Of a stretch of DNA of 64,000 bases, positions 50,333 to 61,200 are shown one piece after another. The number at the start of each line of letters is the position of its first letter. The stretch's first letter is position 1. A model generated the notes under the pieces. That model did not search any database. It saw only the letters and a list, made by a program, of their open reading frames with translations, and was not told the origin of the DNA. The position numbers and the translations under genes are program-made. The stretch covers positions 5,619,963 through 5,683,962 of the forward strand of contig NC_087382.1 of NCBI RefSeq assembly GCF_963675165.1, read 5' to 3'. Origin of the DNA: Halichondria panicea. Lineage: Eukaryota > Porifera > Demospongiae > Suberitida > Halichondriidae.

Positions 50333-51754
50333 ATGTGCTCTAAATTTCTGCTGTGTGTTTTGGCTCTCATCATATATAGCTGCACATGTGCTGCTATTGA
50401 CAACAAGAAACCTGAGGAGCCGAGAGTAGCGTACACATTGGCAGAGCCGGCTTATAGCGACTCAGAATCGGGAGACTCAGAGGAGCCGAGTGATTTGGAA
50501 TCGGGATCTGGAGAACAGGAATCGGGATCTGGAAGTGGATCAGAGCCGGCTTATAGCGACTTAGAATCGGGAGACTCAGAGGAGCCGAGTGATTTGGAAT
50601 CGGGATCTGGAGAACAGGAATCGGGATCTGGAAGTGGATCAGAGCCGGCTTATAGCGACTTAGAATCGGGAGACTCAGAGGAGCCGAGTGATTTGGAATC
50701 GGGATCTGGAGAACAGGAATCGGGATCTGGAAGTGGATCAGGTGCAATTGACAAACAGGAAGAATCAAAAACGAAACACAGACACCCTCTCGGATGGGTT
50801 AAGCACTCAAGAAATGGAAATACTGTTTTTGTTGATGCCTTGAATGTAAGAGAATTGTTCAAGCTAATATCTTCTCAGAGTAGTTCTGACGACTGTTTTA
50901 GTTCACAAGGAACCGATATCACCTCTGACGGCCCGATATATTCGATTAACCAAGCCAAGAGACGCAAACAATCTAGCTATGTTACGGAATATGATGAGCC
51001 TAATACTCCTCGACAAGTGATAAATGTGAGTGACTATCCTGAGTATGCAATTGGTCGTTTGGACAATGGGTGCACGGCTTTTCTTGTTGGACCGTATCAT
51101 GCTCTAACTCTGGCTCATTGTGTTTTCAATCGTTTCTGGCGACAAAAATGGAAAAGATATAATGGTGGTAGAATCCCAGTATACCGGCAAAGAACCGACG
51201 AAGTGTACTTGAATCAAGGGTGGAAAGAGACAATAGATTTTCTGCGAGGAAGAAATGAACAACAATACCTTCAAAGAATGGAGTGGGAGGAAGTGTACAT
51301 TCCCCAAACATATTTCAGCCAGAGTGAAATTGATGACTGGAGTCGATCTTGGGCTGTGATTGTTTTCAACGAAGCACATTCGTCGCCCGTTTGGATTCCA
51401 TTCAGTTTTTGCTCAGAAAAGTTAGCTAGTGCAGTGACTGCTTATGGGTACTTTAACCGCTTACAAAGGTCTTGGAGATCTGATTCGACTAGAATGGATT
51501 TTGTTGACTGTACTGTGGGTAGTGTATTGAGTTGTGGGCTTCAAGGCCTGTATGATGGATACGGTGGACCTCTCGTAATCAATGGTCGATCGATAGACAA
51601 TACGAAAATGGCGCCCGTTGTTGGTATTAATGGCAGGAGGAACTCGTATTCCAGAGACCCTGCTATTTTCATTAATCCAGAGATGTTCTGGTCAATTTGT
51701 TCTCTATTATCCAGGAATGGCTATGAGCCTGGTTGTGGAAAATGGAAAAACTGA
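50333..51754 (+). CDS. Secreted trypsin-fold pseudoprotease with Ser-Gly-rich tandem repeats
   Basis: The signal peptide is MCSKFLLCVLALIIYSCTC. Residues about 38-137 are three copies of a 34-residue unit, EPAYSDLESGDSEEPSDLES and then GSGEQESGSGSGS. From about 235 the protein resembles chymotrypsin-fold serine proteases of the PRSS23/V8-like kind: NGCTAFLVGPYHALTLAHCV contains the catalytic-type His (residue 262), and DGYGGPLVING occupies the place of the GDSGGP loop. There the nucleophile position is Tyr (residue 410), and no Asp stands at the expected place before AVIVF (Ser at about 339). It is therefore predicted to be catalytically dead. Acidic Ser-Gly runs are candidate glycosaminoglycan attachment sites. 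Poly(A) signal at 51825-51830. Confidence 0.85.
   Translation: MCSKFLLCVLALIIYSCTCAAIDNKKPEEPRVAYTLAEPAYSDSESGDSEEPSDLESGSGEQESGSGSGSEPAYSDLESGDSEEPSDLESGSGEQESGSGSGSEPAYSDLESGDSEEPSDLESGSGEQESGSGSGSGAIDKQEESKTKHRHPLGWVKHSRNGNTVFVDALNVRELFKLISSQSSSDDCFSSQGTDITSDGPIYSINQAKRRKQSSYVTEYDEPNTPRQVINVSDYPEYAIGRLDNGCTAFLVGPYHALTLAHCVFNRFWRQKWKRYNGGRIPVYRQRTDEVYLNQGWKETIDFLRGRNEQQYLQRMEWEEVYIPQTYFSQSEIDDWSRSWAVIVFNEAHSSPVWIPFSFCSEKLASAVTAYGYFNRLQRSWRSDSTRMDFVDCTVGSVLSCGLQGLYDGYGGPLVINGRSIDNTKMAPVVGINGRRNSYSRDPAIFINPEMFWSICSLLSRNGYEPGCGKWKN
50444..50743 (+). repeat. Coding tandem repeat, 102 bp x 3
   Basis: Units begin at 50444, 50546 and 50648 with only one or two base differences. They encode the acidic Ser-Gly-rich region of the pseudoprotease. 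Confidence 0.95.
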
Positions 51755-51824
51755 AAATCAATGGCATGCCAATATCAGTCACACAACATTAATGTTATTG
51801 TTGTATCTGCTAGATAGCTTTTAC

Positions 51825-51830
51825 AATAAA
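51825..51830 (+). promoter_or_regulatory. Poly(A) signal AATAAA
   Basis: Canonical hexamer 71 nt after the pseudoprotease stop. Confidence 0.6.
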
Positions 51831-52124
51831 AACATGGTACTAGCTGTTGTAACTTCAAACTTGAATGTATACTAGGTATGTATGAGATGTTGATGATTAC
51901 CTCATCGCTTTGTGTTTTACTTATTATGGCTTAGTTCTATATAAAACATTGTATGTTTTTTTTGTGCACATGTTTCTGTTCTTTTTGTCAATTGAGATTA
52001 TTATAAAACCGAAAAAAGTTAACACATTAGCTACATGTTGCTTGAATGTGACTATACTCCCCTACGTAATTGTCCATGTACCTTAAGGGAATCCAGGAAT
52101 TTACCTGCAAGTGTGTATAGTGTA

Positions 52125-52385
52125 GTGGAGGTGGTATGTATCTACAGCAAAGTTTCAAGTTCACAATGACACGTGTGGAGTGGAGTGGAGGAGGAATATA
52201 TTGTGGCATGCAGAAAGTATAATGAGACTGGTGCATGTAGAGGTAAGAATGGAACTATACTGGCCCGTATAATAATAATAAGACAACTATAAACATGAAA
52301 GTGGGAATACTGTAACAGTGTGCCTATATAATCAAAGTGCAAAGTATTTTGTGTGGAGAATGTGAAGAGGGGGCTTCTTATAGTC
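52125..52385 (+). pseudogene. Fragments of the beta-helix gene (extracellular part)
   Basis: GGTATGTATCTACAGCAAA and GGTGCATGTAGAGGTAAGAA match 46792-46960. GTGTGCCTATATAATCAAAG with TTGTGTGGAGAATGTGAA matches about 47848-47885. Large deletions separate the pieces. Confidence 0.75.
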
Positions 52386-52805
52386 TTAATTGTATACTTT
52401 CAGTCATAAACCACAGTTTCGAATTGTAGCATTAACTGGATTTCTAACTTGATGTACAGCCATAATTCTTCCTAACAGAAATGGTCTGTCTGCACTCTTA
52501 CAACATCTCGATCTGGCGCTATATCAAAGAGAAGATCACCGCATTTTTCAGGTACTGAAGTCCATTGCTTGATGAAGAAATTTCAGATGATACAGTCCAA
52601 CAGTCCAACAGACCTCCGTAAAAATCTGCTAGGAAGCTGTGTTGTTAGTTAATGTGTTACAATAATCTGCTATGCTGTTTTTATGCATCTCAACAGCCAT
52701 ATAACTGCATGGCTGACATCATTAATTTTATTGAACTTCTAAATCGAGATTTGAATGAAGCATCCTGTTTGTGTCACTGAACAAGAGCATGAGGAGGGGG
52801 TGGGC

Positions 52806-52891
52806 TAGCCTCGATCCCAGGCCGAGTTTTCGCTTTTATAACGTTTACCTAACCGTTATAAAAGCGAAAACTCGGCCTGGGATCGAGGCTA
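52806..52891. repeat. Foldback with perfect 38-bp arms
   Basis: TAGCCTCGATCCCAGGCC... is exactly mirrored around a 10-bp loop. The GCCTCGATCCCAGGCC word recurs singly near 15571-15588, with variants near 24580 and 53211. Confidence 0.95.
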
Positions 52892-52915
52892 AGGGGGTGG
52901 GCTTGTCTGTAGTCC

Positions 52916-53646
52916 AGGGGCGGATCCAGGGGTGATTTTGAGGGGCTGAAGCCCCCCCTTTTGAAAAAACTACCTATGTATTGCTAGTCTGAGGTTACAA
53001 CAATTTTGCCACCAACCTTGTTACTTATGCATCTGCATGTAGACTCACTGACTTAATTAAGAGATGCTAGACAACAGCCAAGTCTAGCTACTGAGAGTAT
53101 AAAGGGTGTAGGCTAGCTAGCTGGACGTACATACTAGCTAGCTAGTTAATATAAAAGTGCATAGGTCAACTATTGCTGTTGCTGAGTCAGCTCCTTGTGC
53201 AATGTTTGTAGCCTCGATCATATCCCAGGCCTCTCTTCCTAGGCCTTGTGAAGCATGCTGTTGAGCTGCAACATGGAGCAGATCTCAGACTTTTTCAGCT
53301 AGTTGCAAGGAACCAGCCTTACCTCCTCTCACTCTCAGTGCAGTCTGGGTAGGCTTTGTGATTCTTTCATGTAGTACCAAGAGTGCATGAATGTAGATGT
53401 AACATCTACAGTACACATCCTTTTGTTGATTAGAACGAGTTTTTTGATTAACTTTTTCATATTCAGTATTCACTTATTAATATGACAGTTCAAAGGTAAA
53501 AGTGTGAGCAAATTGTAAAAAAGCAAAAATTTCGCCTCTGGCGATCCCCCTCCCACACCCACCCCCTGGGTGGCTCTGCCACCCTCGTACGGGGCTTCGC
53601 CCCTCTCTACTAGCCCCCCCCTTTCATTTTTCCTGGATCCGCCCCT
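52916..53646. mobile_element. Non-autonomous hAT-type element
   Basis: It starts AGGGGCGGATCCAGG and ends CCTGGATCCGCCCCT, an exact 15-bp terminal inverted repeat. It is flanked by the direct repeat TGTAGTCC (8 bp if the shared T is counted; 52909-52915 and 53647-53653 without it), the target-duplication length of hAT transposases. At 731 bp it has no transposase frame. It interrupts an inverted beta-helix-gene fragment. Confidence 0.87.
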
Positions 53647-53653
53647 GTAGTCC

Positions 53654-53860
53654 TCTGTGGTGATGGGAGCCAGGACAGGCTCTCTCAGCTGGTCGGGCCT
53701 TCAGTGGCTTGTGGCTGGTCTGATGATGGGAGGAGCGATGTAGTAATCAGGGTCATTTTCTTCTCTCACACCATTGGTATACAAATCATCTCGATGTGCT
53801 TTCTCTCAAATATCTTCTTGTTCATTGTACATATACATTAGCTCGTCTTTTTTGTGAGCC
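53654..53860 (-). pseudogene. Inverted fragment of the beta-helix gene C-terminus, split by the hAT element
   Basis: The minus strand reads ENDPDYYIAPPIIRPATS and then RPDQLREP...TTEDY, matching EADPDCYITPPIIRPATR and TTDDY of the intact tail. The match resumes beyond the hAT element near 52900, so the insertion came after the inversion or duplication. A stop interrupts the frame. Confidence 0.8.
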
Positions 53861-53877
53861 CCCATATTCAGCATAAT

Positions 53878-53991
53878 TTTCATTGTACCGTATTAGAATA
53901 TTTTGCGAGTGAAAAACCTTTGCCCAATAATTTTCATTGTACCGTATTAGATCTACTAGAATATTTTGCGAGTGAAAAACCTTTGCAAATG
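53878..53991. repeat. Tandem duplication carrying a TACCGTATTAGA end
   Basis: TTTTCATTGTACCGTATTAG and AATATTTTGCGAGTGAAAAA with CCTTTGC occur twice in succession, the second copy with a short ATCTACTAG insert. Confidence 0.85.
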
Positions 53992-54231
53992 AGCCAAATC
54001 AGCTGAAAGTTGACCCTTTGATCTAAATATTTTCTGGCAAGGATCGTGGGTCATTATACCAGTACTAAGTTTTGATTATTGCGAAGTGATCAATGCTCGC
54101 AAAACATTCTATTTGCACAATCAATAATGGAAAGTGCACGTACAATGGTAGAGTCATAATATACACACACACGACAAAGTATATACAGTTTCTTCTGCTT
54201 GAGTATACGGCGGACACAATGGTGACAATGG

Positions 54232-57200
54232 TCACGTAGAGCCTGAAAGTTATAATATTATAGCGTTAAATGAAACCTCTTATAAAGGTCATACAGTCCT
54301 ATGTGTACCAACTGAAGTTAAGCATCAATATAAATAAGCTCAAAGTGAACACATTAATTTTAATCTATAACATGCAGTATACACTCAAGCCAGTTTTTAC
54401 CTCCCAATAAAATTAATTCATTCCCCAGCTAGTGTCTTGACATTTGAAAAAGCCAGTATATAGCTATATTATTTTTATGGTATGTACAAAGTAATAACTA
54501 TGGTAGTGATACCTTCCCTCAGTTCAGCTAGATGACTAGGATTCTCTCTGCAAGTGAAAAAATTGCTCACACATTGCATATACTAGGACAGAGGTTGAAT
54601 CTTACTTCTCTACTAAGTTGATAGTAGCTCTGGCTGAGGTCCTGAGAACTGGATTACAAGCATTCTCGTTCTCGATAGCAGTCCGTATAGCGCTGTCCTC
54701 CAGCACTGCATGGAAGATATAATGAAACTAATAGATACACGCTGAGACCAAACATGAATGCTGCATGCATGGGTGCGTTATGAGTGTAGATTGCGATAGT
54801 TGAATTTGCTACATGCATGCACCCAGACAATAGTAGCATGCAAACAGATGCATGTTTAATGGTCATCTTATAGAACATACTGAGTAGCACATTGTCTGCC
54901 TGTCTCTTTTGTCTCTGTACACAGTTTGGACTTGGGGTTACCCCAGGGATGGGCAGCACGTTGAGGTCTGCCAGTGGATCAGCACACGCAGGATTCAGTT
55001 CCTCTTCACCCAGTCGAGTACTGTTGTCTTCAGTCACCAGAGCATACTGTGCGTCCGTAAGATTGCCAATAGCAACCATCTCTTCCGGATTAGGCATGAT
55101 TCCCTGTAAGTAAATGAACATTATAAGTCTGCTTTGCGATAGTTTTTAAAATTACGTGAGCACAAAACTCACCCTTGGATCAATAGCAAATAGTTGGAAG
55201 TATGCATATGCTCCAACAATCGACATTGGTCCTGCATGAGTAACATTCGATCTAATTATGACACTATGGTATAGGGAACTGACTTTATTACCTGGTCCTC
55301 TGAAAATGCTATTCTGAGCACTTCCTTGAAAAAATAGAGCACTACTGTTTGAATCAAAAGTGCTCAAGAAAATGATGCCATCAATTGGTCTGTAAAATAA
55401 AATTGTTAAAATAATTAAGTGTCTAAAATACTCACTCTCTAAATTCCATCATTCCGTCCTCAATCATAAAGGACAGTATCCCCGTATCGTAAAACACACG
55501 GACTCCAAATGGAACATTGAAATTCTCGAAGCGTACAGAAAATTCGGCCTGTCTTCTTCGGCGACGACGCATACGAACCAGCTGTCTCTTCCAGGTTCTG
55601 TGCTGTGTATAATAATTATATAATATGAAAATTACAATAACATAAAAACTCAAATGAATCCCAAGGTACACTTTCATTACTGTTATAGACTCAATAAGCA
55701 TACTCACAAACTCATCGAGGTCCCTTCTCCTGCGACCTGGACTGGATGTGGTCACTTCAGTGTCATTTTGCCCCGGTCGAGTGCATCCTAGTGTGAGAGA
55801 GGCAAATTGAAATAGAATCACGTTAGCATAATAATTATAGCAGTTGCTCATATATTAATTATAACTAACAACAGCGTGTAAAAAAGTTGGCCTGCTATAT
55901 AGCACAGGTCCAGCCCATGCATGCTATGAAGACTTTGCATATATGAGGCTATAAGTATAGTAAAGGATGTTGGGCTATAGTGAGCTTAATAATTATAGAA
56001 GCTAGAGACAAATTTTTACCTGGTTGATCAGCATCTTCACGTTTGAAGCAAATGACAGTGGCCTCAAATCCAGACATTCTGGTCGACTGGCTGGTTCTAA
56101 ACAAAATGCTTATTTCACCTATACAAAAACACATTGACGCTTGTCACAACAACATGTTGAGGTACATATTAAAACAATGGACACAACTCAACTTTAAAAA
56201 AACAGTACATATTTTTACCTAGCTCCAGCTGATTCTGGATGTCCACATTTGACGTAGCTCCGCAACCTTCAGTAATACCAAAACCAGTCCTGTTTATGCG
56301 CACATAATCCGGGCACCTATATGGACATGCAGGTATAAATTATAAATCTACACAGTGCAATCATCTCAACACGTGCTCTTAGCCATTATATAACAGCTTA
56401 TCACTTACACCATCCGATTTTGATTTTGATTCAAGCAGTTAGGAGGTTCCAATTGAATTTTGGTCATGTTGAAGAATGCCAGGTGTCCTGCTGGGCAACT
56501 TATGTTGTACAGAATATACTTTTGGTTGCCGTAGCTGCATTTAGGTCAAAATGATTAGTCAATATTAAACTACCAGGGTAGCTCATAAAAATAACTTAAG
56601 ACGGGTCTCACTTTTCTGGTGGATCAAGTCTAATTCCCGGGGAGAAAATAAACTTTAACCTCTCATCTCCACCAAGTGTTGGGATTGGTTGAATCTGATG
56701 TCCTCTTCTCCGTATCTGGCATGTGGGGCGCCCAGAACTTCCCGCTTGTACTCGAGTGGTGTAGTTCCCGATCTCACTACGAATAAGATTATCACAATAA
56801 TTTATGAGGGATGTGTACAATTCCGTATTCAGTCCTGGTGTACCGGTAGATTGTTTAGTGTTCAAGGTATTGTATAAGTACACGCTCACTTTGCATTAGG
56901 CATTTTTGTATTCCTGGGACTTCTTGGTGTGCATGGAAACTCGTCCACTCTACTCAACAGACAGTATGCTGGATCCCCATACGAGCTGCTCTGGGCCTCA
57001 ATTAGGCTGGTATTGAGCACATGTTCATATATTATACTGGAGTTTGTAGAATATTTGCACACACCAGTCAAGCAGGGTGCTACACGTTCCTTATATGTAT
57101 TATGTGTACGTACATACTGAGGTACGTTAAGTGTGAGCATTTCTCATAATTATAAAGAACTACAATTAGCGCAATGCTCAACATTGTGTTTCCGTACAGA

Positions 57201-57457
57201 TTCTGCAATAATACCGGAGAAAAGGCTAACTGCGATATAGACTACTATGACATAGGCCACGTTTCAAACAAAACGCCGAAACTTAGTTCCCCTGATTAGT
57301 CCATGTCCGTGTTAATTAAGAGTTTAATTATTGCTGACTAAAACAAGTGTAATAATAATTATACAATCACACACACATTTACCTATTATGATACTCACCC
57401 AGCTTGAGAAACAATCACGAGCAGCAGGCCGAGGAAGTAGATGGTGCCCCTCAACAT
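54232..57457 (-). CDS. Secreted CUB protein with furin-like sites, paralogue 1 (14 exons, complete)
   Basis: Exons: 57457-57399, 57036-56890, 56776-56612, 56534-56409, 56316-56219, 56118-56020, 55787-55708, 55602-55436, 55389-55292, 55231-55173, 55103-54881, 54705-54606, 54547-54513, 54242-54232. All joins keep frame and give 488 residues. The signal peptide is MLRGTIYFLGLLLVIVSQA. The central part resembles a CUB domain (YGNQKYILYNISCPAGHLAF..., CPDYVRI, GCGA, SILFRTSQ, GFEATVICF). Basic clusters GRRRRDLDEF and RMRRRRRRQ, and later QRQKRQADN, look like furin-type cleavage sites. It is probably a processed extracellular matrix or cell-surface factor. The last exon is only 11 nt and ends the protein in GST. 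Confidence 0.8.
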
Positions 57458-58287
57458 GACAGCTGTACTACATAACATAGCTACCTATGTACTCGATTAT
57501 CAGGCTCAAGTAAGTAGACTATACACAGGGCTGCTCTTGTACACTGATCAATGCATGTAGTACACAGCAGTGTACAAAATTATGCTGGTTAACCTCAATG
57601 TGGTGTAGAGTTTGCACAGATGGCTGTAACCACAGCACACACTCTGAAGGTGTTCTGGCTGGCCACTAATTTGCATACTCTTTGAGATTGTTTGTTGAGG
57701 CCAGAAACAGATGGTACATGCAAACAGTATCGAAATTGATTTTCAAGAGCACAACTTCAAATGGCTAGATCTACTAAAATTAATTGTCTATGTACATCAT
57801 TCTATAAACAGAAGTATATTATAAGATACTAAGCTGAATGCCATAACGAATGGTATAGTAATTTACTCTGAAAACTGTACATGTGATGCCATGAACAGAT
57901 AAACACTCATTAAAACGATTGCCATTGATGCAATCTCCATTAGCAACCAGTGGTAATAACGTCAGAAGTAAAGTAGATTTCAGCAGAAGAGAAGCCCTAT
58001 TTCATACCCTCATGACCACAATGTATGGTAACCAAATTCCTCTGCTCATGCAGCTGAGTCATGCACTCCCCTATTGTGGTCACCTTATAAATGGTTTATG
58101 GTTATGCGATTGCAATGGATATCCACCCAGATTTCAATCTACCAAATTACGTGTACGATCAGACACACTAGTACACTTATACTGGTATAAGGGTTTCAAA
58201 AAGAACACAAATTAAAATTACTTAAGTACATGCACAGATATAGCTATATACATTAGAGCTAGAAAATGTTTAATTGTAGCAGCTTAC
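57458..58287. other. Intergenic spacer between the two CUB paralogues
   Basis: About 830 bp separate the stop of paralogue 2 from the start of paralogue 1. It should contain the paralogue 2 3' UTR and the paralogue 1 promoter. No distinct element was recognised; an open frame at 57919-58215 looks spurious. Confidence 0.6.
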
Positions 58288-61200
58288 TCATAACAGTCCT
58301 GGTACAATAAAGCCAACGGTCAGCTGCATAAACAGAAATAATATTGTAAACAATAATTATAGTTGCAGTAGGTAACTTACAATGCACATGTACGTACATT
58401 ACCATGCATCGTTTAGAGGGTGAACACAAAATAAATATAGATGTGACCACACTGTGGCTACATTCATCAAATCGGTACTCAATAAAAGGCTTCTGATTTA
58501 GCTATAAGTGTAAACACTCAAATCCCACCTACCTCAACATCTCCGAATGTCCCGTCATTGAACACAATGCCTACAGTGTGTCTGCCTCTAGATAACTCAA
58601 CGGTACTAATCATGAACATCGGGAAGGCACCTGCATGTGGTTATGTGTGCAAGAGTGGGGATTATGACTATATAGTTATAGCTATAGGAATACATGTATT
58701 GTGGTAAACCTTGGGTAGACCAACATAATTTATAGAGGCTGTACTAATTACATAGAGAGGTATCCTGTTACACATAATTGTGTTGAACTCATGCAGTGGA
58801 GAACTCATTTGGCTGCCTTGTGCATGGCTTAATATGCACAGAATAAAGCAATGTCGAAATAATGAGGGACACATTAGCTACAGCTATGTAGCTCAAAAAC
58901 CAGAGGCAAGGAATCCGTGAGTATATAGCTATACCGCAAATCATCTGTGATAATTTTTTTTTTATTAGGGTATACTCACATTGTCGAAGAGGTGTTGTTC
59001 CATCTAGAAGACACTCCCGGACAGTTAACCTTTCTGCAATCTGATTGGACGAACAGGTGATGTTGACGCGAGGAACCAGATTAAATCGTGAAGAGCAGTT
59101 GACGAAAAAGGGAGCAATAAACTCAACCACCTCCTGTGTGGGTGTATGTGTGGTGTGTGTGGAGGAGACAATAGTGTCAGAAACTGTCGATGATTTTACC
59201 CTAAATCAACATTAGCTACTGTTGTGATTCACTTTCAATGCACTACTGAAACTAGATTTCTATGGTATTAGTTTAGACCTACACACATTAGCCACAATTT
59301 TATGCATGCCTACAGTCAGTCACACACTCTTATTGTATACACTTACAGTGGTAGATAGCCCAGTAGAGTCCACTAGGTCTAGAGTCAGTTCCTGGGCTCC
59401 AGGGCGTATTCCCGTCTCCAGAACCGGGAATGTGAAACTGGGGAATCGACCTGTATGAGAATAGAGAACATTCAGCGTAAAATATATACGCCCACTGTTA
59501 TTCCGACTTTATCGCACTAGTTAATTACTCCCGTTTGCTCACAGAATCGGTCGAGTGGAATAGTGGCTCCACTCGTTGGTTCAATGGTTCTGCACCCAAT
59601 GACCCTCACAGTGTCCCTGTTGGAGGTACACGTGACGAAGAAAGATGATGCTCCTCCTGTACCTTCTGGCATAATAGTACAGCTGGCGTCCAACTGGGAG
59701 TTCACTGCATATATCAGCCAGATACCAAATAAAAAAGCAAACTATTGAATTACTCAACTACTGTAACCACGGTTTTAGAAAAAACAAATATGAACTTTCA
59801 AGAAATCCAATCCCTAATGAAAGCTACATACAATGAACTAGATGTACTATTCTTAATTCCTTGTAACTCACATAGAGTCTCTATTCTCCCTGGCATCTCT
59901 CTGAGGGGAAGAGGAACACATGCAATAGTAACTTCAGCCAATAATTGTGTGACTATAATTATTATAGTGCTTTTGATTTGTGATTGGCACGTCACTATAC
60001 TGGTACATGTATATTAGTACTGGCAGACTTTGTACAACCAAACACAATGCTTTCAACTTTAGCCATACACCTAACAGCTGCATGCCCTCAAAACACATCT
60101 ATGCTAGCACTAATTACGTCCAGCTGGTTGCCCTCACCTGCGTGTGCACGAGAGCAGTACATCGACCACAGTACTCACTAAGAGGTTGGGGGAGTCAATG
60201 TTATCCAAGGCCATGAGTAGTCTCTCGTCGCTATAGTCTAAGGGCGAAGGGGAGGGAGTATCAATGAAATTGTGTGAGACACACAGATACGCACACAATA
60301 CCAAATGTTCATGGTGTATGCATGGGAACACTTAGGTATTAGAGTATTTACAGATCATAAAAATCTATATAGCATGAGGAGGGATCAAATTATGGACTGG
60401 CAAGGAAAAATGAAAATGCTATACCATATACTGATGTTTTAGAATTAACAACCTCCACTTACTGCACGTCCTATTGGCAATGTTGGTTGGTCTTGGACAC
60501 TGTGATAGAGTGACATTATCGTCATCCGTATCATTGACGGGGAGATTGAGAAGGTCAAAGGGTGGCGGGTTGAGCACCTCATCACACAGACGCTCCTCGG
60601 GATTCTCCAGTGATTGTTCAAAGAAGGCCGTGGTTAGGTCGTACAAAAGGAATCTCTGCTCCTCAGTTAGAGGTAGTATGCCCTATGGGGGGAGGAGGGA
60701 GGAAATCGGTTAAGATGGGTCAGTATTGTAGCTCTCACAAGAGGCATCATTTTCTTATAATACTGTACACTGAGTGTGTGCAATATATATAGCATAATTA
60801 TGATGTCTTGACTTACCCTGGGATTCACAATAAACTGCTTGTAGAACGCATTACAGCCAACCACAATTAGAGTACCTACAGAAGAATGGTCAATACTTAA
60901 ATCCACTCAACAGAGAGGGTCATCGGGTGAAAAACCATTACTACTTCCGATACCCTTTCCTATAATTATAAGCACTGCATGTACTGTCTTACCTGCTCCT
61001 TCAAACACAATCTGTTTCCATTTTCTGTCCCGGGCGGATCGTTTGAAAATCTTGAAGTTGCTGTTGGGGTCGAGTACTTTGAGTGCAAAGACCTGCTCAC
61101 TTTCAATCACGTCCCTGCATAGCAGAGGTACATATATGACTGTAACTGCATGTACTGTACAGCATTGGCTTTTAATGGTAGTGCAGCAAAGGGCTGCGAT

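Larger units (their letters stand above)
51755..54231. other. Transposon- and pseudogene-rich region
   Basis: It contains fragments of the beta-helix gene in both orientations, a perfect-armed foldback (52806-52891), a hAT-type element (52916-53646) and a 55-60 bp tandem duplication (53878-53991). No intact gene was found. Confidence 0.6.

Noticed and set aside
50394-50768. Minus-strand Pro/Ile-rich open frame
   Set aside because: It is the antisense shadow of the 102-bp coding repeat.
52916-53646. CRISPR-like or structured RNA locus suggested by the GC-rich inverted ends
   Set aside because: Exact terminal inverted repeats plus a hAT-length target duplication explain the structure. No spaced repeat array was seen anywhere in the window.
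57919-58215. 98-codon open frame in the spacer between CUB genes
   Set aside because: No signal, domain or conservation cue. It overlaps the region expected to hold the 3' UTR or promoter.
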